A model generated the notes under the pieces. It saw only the letters and a program-made list of their open reading frames with translations. It was not told where the DNA came from and searched no databases. From Acidobacteriota bacterium (lineage in GTDB: Bacteria; Acidobacteriota; Terriglobia; Bryobacterales; UBA6623), in the NCBI GenBank assembly GCA_027592785.1, contig JAQCLD010000021.1:1-50142 (forward strand): a stretch of 50,142 nucleotides of DNA. The letters run 5' to 3'. Position numbers and translations under genes: made by a program. Positions 42,497 through 50,142 of the stretch are shown here, one piece after another (within the stretch, counting starts at the first letter, position 1; each line of letters begins with the position of its first letter).

Positions 42497-44080
42497 ATGT
42501 CCCTGCGTTTTCGCTGCTATCTCGTCGTTCTTCTATTCGCTTGTACTCCGTTCGCCCTCGCCCAAGGCGGACGCAGTTTCGCCGACGCAGGCAAGTCGGC
42601 CGTGCCCTACGACAAAACCTCCGTGCGGGCCCAAGTCTCCTGCGCTGGGTTGACGGCTCTGACCAACAACGATTACTCGGTTACATCAGCAACGCTCATC
42701 GAGGCGGCTGACGGTGCTCCCGAGTACTGCCGCGTCTTAGGCGTGATTCCTCCCGAGATTCGCTTTTCCGTCGACCTGCCCACCGACTGGAACCGCCGCC
42801 TCTATATGTACGGCAATGGCGGCTTCGCCGGCTCTCCGCCCGAAGCCCCCGCGCGTATCGCCGCCTCGCAGCGCGCCCTCAAACGCGGCTTCGCTACGAC
42901 CTACACCGACACCGGTCACGACTCAACCGTCGAGCCGCTCGGCAGCTTTGCGCTCAACAATCTGCAAAAGGAAATCGACTACAGCTTCCGGGCTGTGCAC
43001 CTGACGCTGCGGACTGCCAAAACCATCGCTGCTCACTACTACGACGCCCCGCCGAACTTCTCTTACTGGGACGGTTGCTCGACCGGAGGCCGCCAGGGCC
43101 TTATGTCCGCCCAACGGTTCCCCGACGACTTCGACGGAGTCCTTGCCGGCGCCCCCGTCCTCAACTTCAGCGGCACGATGATCTCTTACGCCTGGACTCA
43201 ACAAGCGTTAACCAAAGCGCCCCTGTCGATCGCCAAAGTGGAACTGCTCGGTCGCAAGGTTTACGAACGCTGCGACAAGTTGGACGGCGTCACCGACGGC
43301 CTCATCGAAGACCCGCGCCAGTGCGACTTCGAACCTAGCCAGCACTTGAAGCAATGCGATGGCGCAACCGGGCCAGACTGCTTCAGCGCTCCCGAGGTCG
43401 CTGCGCTCTCTCTTTTCTACGCCGACGTGCGCGGTGGCGGCGAGACGCTTTTCCCCGGTTGGCCGCTCGGCGCCGAACCCGCGCCGCTCAGCGGTTCCAA
43501 CTCCGCCAGCGGCTGGAATCGCTGGATTGTCAACGAGAACGGCCCGCCTATCGAGCAGGTCTTTGCCGAATCCTTCTTCCGCAACCTGGCCTTCCGCCCA
43601 GACGAGCCGGAATTCGATTGGCGCAAGTTCGACTTCAACAAAGACCCCCAGCGCATGAGCTTCATTCACTCGATTCTCGATGCGACCAATCCTGATCTCA
43701 GCGGGTTTCGCGACCGCGGCGGCAAGCTGCTCATGTACTTCGGTTGGGCCGACACTGCACTCAATCCGATGATGGGCATCAACTATTACGAAGATACGGT
43801 CAAAACAATGGGACCGCAAACGGACGACTTCTTCCGGCTCTACATGGTGCCCGGAATGTTCCACTGCGGCGGCGGGCTCGGCGTCGACCAGTTCGATGCC
43901 TTCACCCGCTTGGTCAACTGGGTTGAAGGCGGCGAGACGCCCGAACGAATCGACGCCGCCCGCGTTATCGACGGCAAGGTCGAACTGACCCGTCCGCTCT
44001 GCCCCTACCCGCAAGTGGCAAAATACAGCGGCTCAGGCGATCCGAACGCCGCCGCCAACTTCGCCTGCGCCGTGCCTTAG
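42497..44080 (+). CDS. Exported tannase/feruloyl esterase-family hydrolase
   Basis: The 527-aa protein has a signal peptide (about residues 1-22, ending ALA-QG). It shows the family's catalytic set: nucleophile Ser195 in DGCSTGGRQG, Asp in MYFGWADTALNP and His in MVPGMFHCGGG. The Cys just before the serine and the Cys just after the His fit the CS-D-HC motif, in which a disulfide brings the triad together. These enzymes cut gallate or feruloyl esters from tannins and plant walls. It is probably active outside the cytoplasm. The substrate (tannin, feruloyl or mono-ester) cannot be fixed by sequence. Its end overlaps the mutarotase gene tail-to-tail by 4 bases. Confidence 0.9.
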   Translation: MSLRFRCYLVVLLFACTPFALAQGGRSFADAGKSAVPYDKTSVRAQVSCAGLTALTNNDYSVTSATLIEAADGAPEYCRVLGVIPPEIRFSVDLPTDWNRRLYMYGNGGFAGSPPEAPARIAASQRALKRGFATTYTDTGHDSTVEPLGSFALNNLQKEIDYSFRAVHLTLRTAKTIAAHYYDAPPNFSYWDGCSTGGRQGLMSAQRFPDDFDGVLAGAPVLNFSGTMISYAWTQQALTKAPLSIAKVELLGRKVYERCDKLDGVTDGLIEDPRQCDFEPSQHLKQCDGATGPDCFSAPEVAALSLFYADVRGGGETLFPGWPLGAEPAPLSGSNSASGWNRWIVNENGPPIEQVFAESFFRNLAFRPDEPEFDWRKFDFNKDPQRMSFIHSILDATNPDLSGFRDRGGKLLMYFGWADTALNPMMGINYYEDTVKTMGPQTDDFFRLYMVPGMFHCGGGLGVDQFDAFTRLVNWVEGGETPERIDAARVIDGKVELTRPLCPYPQVAKYSGSGDPNAAANFACAVP

Positions 44081-44466
44081 GCCGACTCAAGAATAATGTT
44101 GCCGTAAGCCGTCGGGTCGCCCGTGCGGATCAACCCGCTCGCCTGGGGCACGCGCTTCTTGAAATCGATGTGCGGCTCGCGCGTCACCTTGATGCCGCTG
44201 CATGCTGCATCGAATTTCTTGATCGTCTCCGCTGGGTTCGTCCTCAAGAACTCCTCCGCCTGCCAAATCTCGCCGATCTTGAAGTTCGGCTTGAGCAGAT
44301 CCAGAACGTCGAGCACCATTGGGATTCCCGGCGTCAAAGAGATATCGACAACCTCGATTTCGGTCCAATGCGGAAAGGCCCAGTCCGCTATCACCAGCGT
44401 ATTCGTATGGCGTATGCGAGCTAACAGGCTGAGAACGTGCGGGTTGATAATTCCTGTCTGGATCAT
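44077..44466 (-). CDS. RbsD/FucU-family sugar mutarotase
   Basis: The 129-aa product has the family's N-terminal signature (MIQTGIINPHVLSLLARIRH, then TNTLVIADWAFP) and the C-terminal ending YGNIILESA. RbsD/FucU proteins interconvert sugar anomers (pyranose/furanose or alpha/beta of ribose or fucose). It is cytoplasmic by lack of a signal. It lies 14 bases downstream of the M20 peptidase stop on the same strand. No sugar transporter or kinase for ribose or fucose is adjacent, so the sugar is unknown. Confidence 0.88.
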   Translation of the reverse strand: MIQTGIINPHVLSLLARIRHTNTLVIADWAFPHWTEIEVVDISLTPGIPMVLDVLDLLKPNFKIGEIWQAEEFLRTNPAETIKKFDAACSGIKVTREPHIDFKKRVPQASGLIRTGDPTAYGNIILESA

Positions 44467-44480
44467 GGTGTTGACTACAC

Positions 44481-45875
44481 TTAGCGCGTCGCGATTCGTT
44501 TTGCCGCTTCATAGTGGAAGCGGGTGAAGCGGTACAACTCCGCTTCGAGAATCCGCTCCTGATCCGAGTGGGCTCCGAATCCCTTAGCGCGGTCTTCATC
44601 GTCGCCTAATGGGCCGATGCCGTAACACTGTACGCCCCGCTCTCTGAGCAAGGCCATATCGGTTGCTCCGTTGAGCATCGCAGGCAACGTGACCGCGCCT
44701 GGATAAAGCTCCTTCTGTAGCTCTTCTAGTACCTCGAAGGCAACCGTGTCAACCCTTGACGGTGCAACTGGACGGCGCGACATGGGGTACTGCTCAATCT
44801 TCACGCCCTCGCCGATCCGGCGCTGCAACTCGGCGAAGAACTCTTCGATGTTCTCGTCCGGAACGGCGCGAATATCGAGCGTCGCCTCCGCGTCCGCAGG
44901 GATGACATTCATGCGGTAGCCGGCCTGAATAATCGTGGGCGAGATCGAAGTTCGCAGCATCGAGTAGTGCGCAGGCTCGTTTAGCCGTAAGTACTCCTGA
45001 ACCGCTGCCGAACGATCGGGGTGCGACAGGCCGTTGTAACGCGCCGCCGCATCGGGCTCGCTGATCGCTGCCAGGCGCTCGAAGTAGTAGCGCGTCGTAT
45101 CGTTGAGCTTCATCGGCGTCTGCCAGGCTGCTGCTGCCGCGACGGCCTGCGAGATGCGCGCGATGGCGTTATTGTCCAGCGGCACCGAACCGTGCCCGGC
45201 AGTTCCTTGGGTTATCAGCTTCGCCCGGGCTGGAACTTTCTCGGCCGTGGCCACATTCATACTGACGATCTTGCCCGCCCGGCGCACCACTCCGCCGCCC
45301 TCGGCCAGGCAGTACTCCGCCTCGATCTCCGGGTAATGCTCCGCGACCATGTAGGCGATGCCGACCCGTATGTTGCCTTCTTCGCCGGATTCAGCCAAGA
45401 AAATGACGTCCCTGTCCAACTCAACACCGGCGCGCTTCAGCACCAGCATCGTCATCAACGACGCGGTGAGGTTGTCCTTGTCGTCGATCGTGCCGCGGCC
45501 GTAGATGTAGCCGCCTTCGCGTCCCGCCGAAAAAGGACCGAGGGTCGGCCACTTCGACGGCTCGACGTTCACCACATCGGTGTGCGACATGATCAGCAGA
45601 GGCCGCTTCGACCCGTTGCCCCTCAACCGCGCCACCAGATTGGGGCGACCGTCGTCCAGCGTGAAGGTCTGCACCGGAATCCCTTCCGCCTCCAATACGC
45701 TCTTGAGGTAATCGGCCGCGGGCTGCTCGCGGCCCGGCGGATCGGACGTATCCATTCTGACGAGCGCTTGGAAATGACGGAGTGTTTCCCCGTTCAACTC
45801 ATCCCAATCGGGATCTGCCGCCGGGAGAGTTGCGGCGATGAAAAGTAAGAATAGTGTCCTGGTCAGCAAGTGCAT
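44481..45875 (-). CDS. Exported M20-family metallopeptidase
   Basis: The 464-aa protein has a signal peptide (MHLLTRTLFLLFIAATLPAA) and the M20/M28-type two-zinc site. The ligands are His98 and Asp100 (SHTDVV), Asp near 131 (GRGTIDDKDN), Glu165-166 (AESGEEGN), an Asp/Glu further on (YCLAEGG) and the final His (FGAHSDQE). M20 members are carboxypeptidases, dipeptidases or deacylases. ATG 45875 is chosen because it starts the signal peptide and has a GAGGG site; the frame is open further upstream. It is followed 14 bases later by the mutarotase gene. Confidence 0.9.
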   Translation of the reverse strand: MHLLTRTLFLLFIAATLPAADPDWDELNGETLRHFQALVRMDTSDPPGREQPAADYLKSVLEAEGIPVQTFTLDDGRPNLVARLRGNGSKRPLLIMSHTDVVNVEPSKWPTLGPFSAGREGGYIYGRGTIDDKDNLTASLMTMLVLKRAGVELDRDVIFLAESGEEGNIRVGIAYMVAEHYPEIEAEYCLAEGGGVVRRAGKIVSMNVATAEKVPARAKLITQGTAGHGSVPLDNNAIARISQAVAAAAAWQTPMKLNDTTRYYFERLAAISEPDAAARYNGLSHPDRSAAVQEYLRLNEPAHYSMLRTSISPTIIQAGYRMNVIPADAEATLDIRAVPDENIEEFFAELQRRIGEGVKIEQYPMSRRPVAPSRVDTVAFEVLEELQKELYPGAVTLPAMLNGATDMALLRERGVQCYGIGPLGDDEDRAKGFGAHSDQERILEAELYRFTRFHYEAAKRIATR

Positions 45876-45897
45876 GAGAGACCCTCTGTTGTTGGGG

Positions 45898-45931
45898 ATT
45901 GTAGTGCACCCGGCTTGAGGCGCGTGCACCC
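45898..45931 (-). promoter_or_regulatory. Promoter of the M20 gene with tandem GTGCACCC repeats
   Basis: On the minus strand TACAAT (45903-45898) lies 22 bases before the ATG. GTGCACCC on the plus strand occurs at 45904-45911 and 45924-45931, exactly 20 bp apart, one copy adjoining the -10 and the other over the -35 region. Two direct repeats at two helical turns look like a regulator site. Confidence 0.45.
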
Positions 45932-45972
45932 ATTCTCGCGCACCATGCAATCTGGCAGACTGGGAGGCGCCC

Positions 45973-46710
45973 ATGTTCTCCCGGCGAGTGAAAACACTGA
46001 TCACCAACTACCTCGCCTCGCGGGGTCTCTATATTACGCCCAGCTTGCAACGCAGCTCAGACCAGTGGAACGACATCGATAAGGCCCTGAGTCCACATCA
46101 GTTCCGCAACTTCGTGGACGTTGGCGCCAACGTCGGCGAGTCCGTCGAAGCGATGCTGCGCTTCCGGCCGGACGCTAGCATCTGGGCGATCGAGCCGAAC
46201 GCCGCGGTCTATGAACAGCTCAGCGCGAAGTTCCAAGCAAACCCACGAGTCGATTGTTCTAACTTGGCGCTTGGCGCCGCAGAAGGGCGGGGGACTCTCC
46301 ACGTCACGCGCACTCCAGCTACCTCGTTTCTCGAGCGGGCCGGCGGCACGCAGCCCGTTGCAACGGACGAGATTGTCGCCCAACAATCGGTTGAGGTAGA
46401 GACTCTTGATGCCTTTTGCCGCCGCAAGGGAATCGATCGCATCGACTACCTCAAGATCGACGCCGAAGGCTCGGACCTCGACGTCCTACTCGGCGCTCAA
46501 CGCCTACTCAGCGACGGCAGCATCTACATGGTCGAGTGCGAATGCGGCATGCACCCCGGCAACAAGGTCCACGTACCATTTGAGACGATCAAGGCCCATC
46601 TTGAAGCGCGCAACTACCGCGTCTTCGGCCTCTACGAACAGTCGTCCGAGTGGCTGGAACGCAAGCCCTTCCTGCGCCGCGTCAACGCCCTATTCTTGCT
46701 TGACGCCTGA
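45973..46710 (+). CDS. FkbM-family methyltransferase
   Basis: The 245-aa product shows the SAM-binding FVDVGANVGESVEAML (about residues 48-63), an acidic AIEPNAAVYEQL and the family's YLKIDAEGSDLDVLLGA. FkbM methyltransferases put O-methyl groups on sugars, polyketides or lipids. The acceptor here is unknown. GGGAGG six bases before the ATG is a strong ribosome-binding site. It converges with the DUF411 gene, leaving 3 bases between their ends. Confidence 0.88.
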   Translation: MFSRRVKTLITNYLASRGLYITPSLQRSSDQWNDIDKALSPHQFRNFVDVGANVGESVEAMLRFRPDASIWAIEPNAAVYEQLSAKFQANPRVDCSNLALGAAEGRGTLHVTRTPATSFLERAGGTQPVATDEIVAQQSVEVETLDAFCRRKGIDRIDYLKIDAEGSDLDVLLGAQRLLSDGSIYMVECECGMHPGNKVHVPFETIKAHLEARNYRVFGLYEQSSEWLERKPFLRRVNALFLLDA

Positions 46711-46713
46711 GAG

Positions 46714-47163
46714 CTAGCCGCCGTAAGTGCTGTAGACTTCGCTGGTTCCGTCCTCACTGAACAGCAGGACAGAGTAGCGCTCAACGTACGAGCCGTTCTC
46801 CATGCCCGGGGAACCGACCGGCATGCCGGGGACCGCAAGGCCCTTCGCCTGGGGCTTCTCGGCGAGTAGGCGTTTGATGTCCGCCGCCGGGACGTGCCCT
46901 TCGATGGCATAGCCGGCGATGGATCCGGTGTGGCAACTGCGCAGATTGTCGGGCACTCCAAGCCTGCGGCCTTCGCTGACGATATCGTTCACGTCGTGGA
47001 TTTCCACGACGAATCCGTTGGACGTCAAATGCTTCACCCAATTTCCGCAGCAGCCGCAAGTCGAAGTCTTGTAGACAACCATGTGCGTTTCGGCCTGCGC
47101 TGAGCCGCATGCGGCAAACAGCGATGTTCCAAGAATCGAATGGAGAAACTGTTTTCTGTTCAT
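46714..47163 (-). CDS. DUF411 Cys-rich exported protein
   Basis: The 149-aa product has an export segment at the N-terminus and the DUF411 signature YKTSTCGCCGNWVKHL (Cys 36, 38 and 39). NLRSCHTGSIAGYAIEGHVP, VPGMPVGSPGME and a final YSTYGG also match the family. DUF411 proteins often accompany copper or other metal-resistance genes and may bind metal; none of those partners are adjacent here. It is encoded 12 bases downstream of the dehydrogenase fusion on the same strand, so they probably share an mRNA. Confidence 0.9.
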   Translation of the reverse strand: MNRKQFLHSILGTSLFAACGSAQAETHMVVYKTSTCGCCGNWVKHLTSNGFVVEIHDVNDIVSEGRRLGVPDNLRSCHTGSIAGYAIEGHVPAADIKRLLAEKPQAKGLAVPGMPVGSPGMENGSYVERYSVLLFSEDGTSEVYSTYGG

Positions 47164-47175
47164 GCGGCGTCCCTA

Positions 47176-48570
47176 CTATTGATTATCGCTCGGAGTCAGC
47201 CGGATGACGGCGTCAGGATTGTTGAGCAGGGCGTAGATAGCTCCGTCGGGTCCGACTTTAATGTCGCGGACGCGGCCGTGATTCTTCATGATCAGCTCTT
47301 CGCTTTCTACACTGCGGTCACCGAGAGTCAGCAGTTTGATCTCTTCTAGGACCATCGCGCCGACTAAAAGTTTGTTCTTCCATTTCGGAAAAAGATTGCC
47401 GGTATAAAATTCCAACGGCCCCAGGCCCGGCGAAGGCTTCCAATACTTGATCGGTTGCTCCATGCCGTCTTTCTCGGTAAGGTCTGAGACTATTGAGCCG
47501 TCATAGTTGAGGCCGTAGGTGATTACCGGCCAGCCGTAATTCTTTCCTTTCTCCAGAATGTTCAATTCATCGCCGCCCATCGGCCCGTGCTCAACAGCCC
47601 AGATATCGCCGGTCAGCGGATGGCTGCCGATGCCCTGCACATTACGGTTGCCGATAGTGAAGATCGCTTCGAGCGCGCCGGGCGTACCGACGTAAGGATT
47701 GTCGGCGGGAATCGAGCCGTCGGGATTGACTCGGTAGACCTTGCCGGCCGGCTTGCTCAGCTGCTGAACTTCGTCGTTGCGTCCGATGTCGCCGATCGAG
47801 AAATACAAACGGCCTTCCCCGTCGAACATCATCCGGCAGCCCCAGCGCAAGCCCTTGGCGAAATGCAAATCGTCGGGCACGGTGAAGACAGTCTCTTGCT
47901 CGACCCAGCGGTGATCCGAGACGCGCCCGCGAATCACGCGAGTCATGGCGGGCGTATCGTTAGTCGTCTCGTCGCCTAGGGCGTGGACGTAGCTGATGTA
48001 GACCCAGCCGTTATTGGCGTAGTTCGGGTCGAGCGCCACATCGGTCATGCCCGACTCGCCGTACTGCACCGTCACGGGGATGCCCGCGATCGGCTCGGGG
48101 TCCAGCTTGCCGTCGATCAGCCAACGCAGCCCGCCGCGCAGTTCGGTGATCAGCGCACGGCGGTCATCGACAAACTCAATCCCCCAGGGGGCCGAACCAA
48201 GTTCGTCGCTTTGCGCCAGCGTTTCCACTCGGATCGAATAGTCGGAAGACTGCAACGACGTCGGAATGGTTTTAGTCACTGCCGGCGCGGTCTGCCTGGC
48301 GATGATGAAGTCAACGACCGAGTGAACTTGGTCGGCGGTCATCACCCGCGCCCAAGGCGGCATTTCCGTCCCGGCGACGCCATACATCACCGTGCGGTAC
48401 ATCGCGTCGCGGTCGCCGCCGTAGCGCCAATCGGTCTTACGCAGCGGCGTGTACTGGGCGCCTTCGAGGTTCGCGCCATGGCAGCCGGCGCAGTTCTTGA
48501 CGTAGAGCTCCTCAGGCGTTTGGGCGTAAGTCGCAACGGCTAAGAACAAGGTGAGGATGACGATTCTCAT
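47176..48570 (-). CDS. Cytochrome c-glucose/sorbosone dehydrogenase fusion
   Basis: The 464-aa protein has a signal peptide (about residues 1-16) and a cytochrome c domain at about 20-95 with CAGCH (27-31) and the axial Met in GTEMPPWARV. The rest, from about residue 120, is a six-bladed propeller of the GSDH/aldose sugar dehydrogenase family, with repeats such as LITELRGGLRWLIDGK, GESGMTDVALDPNYANNGWV, MMFDGEGRLYFSIGD and VGPDGAIYALLN. Such enzymes oxidise aldoses with PQQ in the periplasm; the fused cytochrome would accept the electrons. No PQQ biosynthesis gene is in the window. TAGACT (48588-48583) 12 bases before the ATG may be its -10. Confidence 0.9.
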   Translation of the reverse strand: MRIVILTLFLAVATYAQTPEELYVKNCAGCHGANLEGAQYTPLRKTDWRYGGDRDAMYRTVMYGVAGTEMPPWARVMTADQVHSVVDFIIARQTAPAVTKTIPTSLQSSDYSIRVETLAQSDELGSAPWGIEFVDDRRALITELRGGLRWLIDGKLDPEPIAGIPVTVQYGESGMTDVALDPNYANNGWVYISYVHALGDETTNDTPAMTRVIRGRVSDHRWVEQETVFTVPDDLHFAKGLRWGCRMMFDGEGRLYFSIGDIGRNDEVQQLSKPAGKVYRVNPDGSIPADNPYVGTPGALEAIFTIGNRNVQGIGSHPLTGDIWAVEHGPMGGDELNILEKGKNYGWPVITYGLNYDGSIVSDLTEKDGMEQPIKYWKPSPGLGPLEFYTGNLFPKWKNKLLVGAMVLEEIKLLTLGDRSVESEELIMKNHGRVRDIKVGPDGAIYALLNNPDAVIRLTPSDNQ

Positions 48571-48653
48571 GGCTTCGGGCGCAGTCTATCACGGCATCAC
48601 CTAAGTTTGCCCCATCGAAGCGTCACGCAACGGCCCTGGCCCAGGGACAACCG

Positions 48654-49892
48654 CTAGCGGCCGAAAGCCCGCCGCAGGCGCAGCCGTTGCGTTTGGTTCA
48701 TAACTAGCAACAACGCGGACGTTGTGCTGAGGGCGACGATTGCCAACGAGCCCAGCAGCATGTGGTTGAAGTCGAATCCGAGCCGAAACAGGCCGCCGAT
48801 CAAGATCGGACTGGCGGCCGCGCCAAGGATGCTCCAAGAAGAAGCAACGCTGCGGATGCGTCCGAGGTGTTCGACGCCGTAGAGTTCGGCCCAAAGGGCA
48901 GATCCGATGTTGGAGTTCGCTCCCGCCGTCATGCCGATAAGCATGAGGTAAGGGAACGCCGTCAACGGTGAACTCGCCCAATAAAACAGGGCTACCGCAG
49001 CGCCGAGCGGCATTAAGAAAAACGGAAACAGACCAACCGCGGAGAAGCGATCAATCAGCCCGCCGATGGCGATCGACGATAACGCGCGGCTGACCGCGAA
49101 GGCGGAAAACGCGACCGCCACCCAACTCGGATCCCAGCCCTTCCACTCGGCCAGCGGCACCTGATAGAGAAACAGTCCAGTGAAGACGAAGGACGGCGCG
49201 AGCAAGACGGGAATCGCCAAATAGGTATTGAGGTCGCGACCGAAGGTATTCTCGAGGAGCGCTTGCGGCGCCGCAGTTGCTGAAGCGGGCGGAGCGGCTT
49301 CTGTCTGGCCGTCGACGTTGGACAACAAGCCGAGCGCGAGCGGCAGAATCAGAATGATCGCCCCTGCCGAGACGATCTGCCAAACCGCCGTCCAGGGCAG
49401 GAACTGCAACCCGAGCGTGCAAGCCAAAGGCAGCACAGCTTCGCCGAGCGGGTAGCCGAGACCGGCGACGCCGAGAGCCTTACCGCGGCTGGCGGCGAAC
49501 TCGCGGGCCATCACAGTTTGCGAAATGTGTCCGAGCAGGCCCTGTCCCGAGAGCCGCAAACCGACGATGCCTAGGGCCAGGAAGGCCACATGCGGCGCGG
49601 TGGAAACCGTCAGCGCGGCTACGGCCAGGCCGACGATTGTGAAGGCCGTGTAGCGCTTGAGGTCGAGCCGGTCGATGTGTGAGCCGAGCCGCGGCAAGCA
49701 CAGCGCGCTCAACAGCGTGCAGCCGCCGTAGAGAATGCCGAAGTCGCCCTTGGTGAGGTCGAAATCGGCCATGAAATACGGCAAGAACAGCGAGATGAAG
49801 AACGTCTGCCCAAAGCTCGACGACAGCGCCATGACCAGGCCGAAGGACAGTATGGTCCGGTAGCTCGCCAGAAATCGGAAATAACCGCTCAT
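48654..49892 (-). CDS. Major facilitator superfamily transporter
   Basis: The 412-aa protein has about twelve hydrophobic segments. Its first cytoplasmic loop carries LPRLGSHIDRLDLKR, a match to the MFS GxxxDRxGxR motif, and a second, shorter match is GGLIDRFSAVGLFP between helices 8 and 9. It is nearest to MCT/oxalate-formate-like carriers by layout, but the substrate cannot be told. The start lacks a Shine-Dalgarno sequence. A promoter with an inverted repeat lies about 150 bases upstream. Confidence 0.85.
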   Translation of the reverse strand: MSGYFRFLASYRTILSFGLVMALSSSFGQTFFISLFLPYFMADFDLTKGDFGILYGGCTLLSALCLPRLGSHIDRLDLKRYTAFTIVGLAVAALTVSTAPHVAFLALGIVGLRLSGQGLLGHISQTVMAREFAASRGKALGVAGLGYPLGEAVLPLACTLGLQFLPWTAVWQIVSAGAIILILPLALGLLSNVDGQTEAAPPASATAAPQALLENTFGRDLNTYLAIPVLLAPSFVFTGLFLYQVPLAEWKGWDPSWVAVAFSAFAVSRALSSIAIGGLIDRFSAVGLFPFFLMPLGAAVALFYWASSPLTAFPYLMLIGMTAGANSNIGSALWAELYGVEHLGRIRSVASSWSILGAAASPILIGGLFRLGFDFNHMLLGSLAIVALSTTSALLLVMNQTQRLRLRRAFGR

Positions 49893-50003
49893 CTAGATTC
49901 AGGGTGCGGGAAAGACGGGCTCGATCAGACCTGCGATGCAGATCGACCAGACCGGCAACCGGGTTACTCATCAAAACTTTCGGGAAGGCGGGTCGAGACG
50001 GGG

Positions 50004-50073
50004 ACCCTAAACTGTGCCGAACAAATCTTTAACCGCCTGTTTTTAGGGTACGCGGGGTCGAGGCCGGCGTCAA
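50004..50073 (-). promoter_or_regulatory. MFS-gene promoter overlapping an inverted repeat
   Basis: On the minus strand TTGACG (50073-50068) and TACCCT (50050-50045) are exactly 17 bases apart. The -10 is inside one arm of a perfect inverted repeat, ACCCTAAA (50004-50011) and TTTAGGGT (50042-50049), with 30 bases between arms. A regulator bound to both arms would cover the transcription start. The leader to the MFS start would be about 145 bases. Apart from this the 250 bases at the right edge show no gene. Confidence 0.5.
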
Positions 50074-50142
50074 GGCCCAAATCCGTCGGTAAGGATTAGG
50101 GCGAGGGCGCGGTAGGGGTGAGCGAAGGTGTCGGGAGGGCCG

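Noticed and set aside
45876..46007. N-terminal extension of the M20 peptidase (frame open to 46007)
   Set aside because: The upstream part lacks a signal and overlaps the FkbM gene; ATG 45875 starts a clear signal peptide.
49480..49974. 164-aa minus-strand frame overlapping the MFS start
   Set aside because: It is out of frame with the MFS gene, Arg/His-rich and without motif. A regulatory upstream ORF is conceivable, but nothing supports it.

Overview
The window looks like a chromosomal segment of a GC-rich, Gram-negative-type acidobacterium, most likely of the Solibacter/Bryobacter group. This is inference from gene content: a dcw cluster with a meso-DAP-type MurE, secreted DUF1549/DUF1553, DUF1501, DUF1592 and DUF1552 proteins, POTRA-domain exported proteins, and many short or absent 5' leaders. 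I see no rRNA, CRISPR array, insertion sequence or phage gene.

Region 1 (115-18087, + strand) opens with a fusion of a MerR-like helix-turn-helix to TPR repeats. It continues as one division and cell-wall cluster in the order mraZ-rsmH-ftsL-ftsI-murE-murF-mraY-murD-ftsW-murG-murC-ftsQ-ftsA-ftsZ. Many junctions overlap (ATGA, TAGTG), and the cluster is closed by a strong hairpin terminator. murB and ddl are absent from it. A 10-bp periodic TGG array just before mraZ resembles a MraZ autoregulatory site.

Region 2 (18133-28975) holds a sulfatase-fold enzyme without the formylglycine motif. Next comes a minus-strand run: acyl-CoA ligase, barrel-less POTRA protein, HExxH metalloprotein, periplasmic thioredoxin-like protein. 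An AtzG-like/amidase pair is transcribed divergently from that run through overlapping promoters. After it lie an EMC3/Oxa1-like membrane protein, a small ribbon-helix-helix-like protein, a UDP-GlcNAc 2-epimerase and a single-domain response regulator.

Region 3 (29066-30287) holds tRNA-Arg(CCG), a UspB-like membrane protein coupled to an interrupted TPR remnant, and a small exported protein made of tandem tetrapeptides behind an almost ideal sigma70 promoter.

Region 4 (30313-41228, - strand) is an 11-kb array of six genes, all apparently exported: DUF1592 multidomain cytochrome, Tat-type DUF1552, CE1-like esterase, an M29-like protein whose metal ligands look lost, DUF1549/DUF1553 cytochrome, and Tat-type DUF1501. 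It joins two unrelated cytochrome-plus-partner modules and is the best candidate here for an undescribed system.

Region 5 (41397-50073) has a POTRA/HEAT-repeat exported protein, a tannase-family esterase, an RbsD/FucU mutarotase, an M20 peptidase, an FkbM methyltransferase, a DUF411 protein, a cytochrome c-glucose/sorbosone dehydrogenase fusion and an MFS transporter. Together these suggest use of plant phenolic esters and sugars, which is inference. Several genes (115, 18146, 30251, 42410) start 6-7 nt after a TANNNT box, which points to leaderless transcripts.
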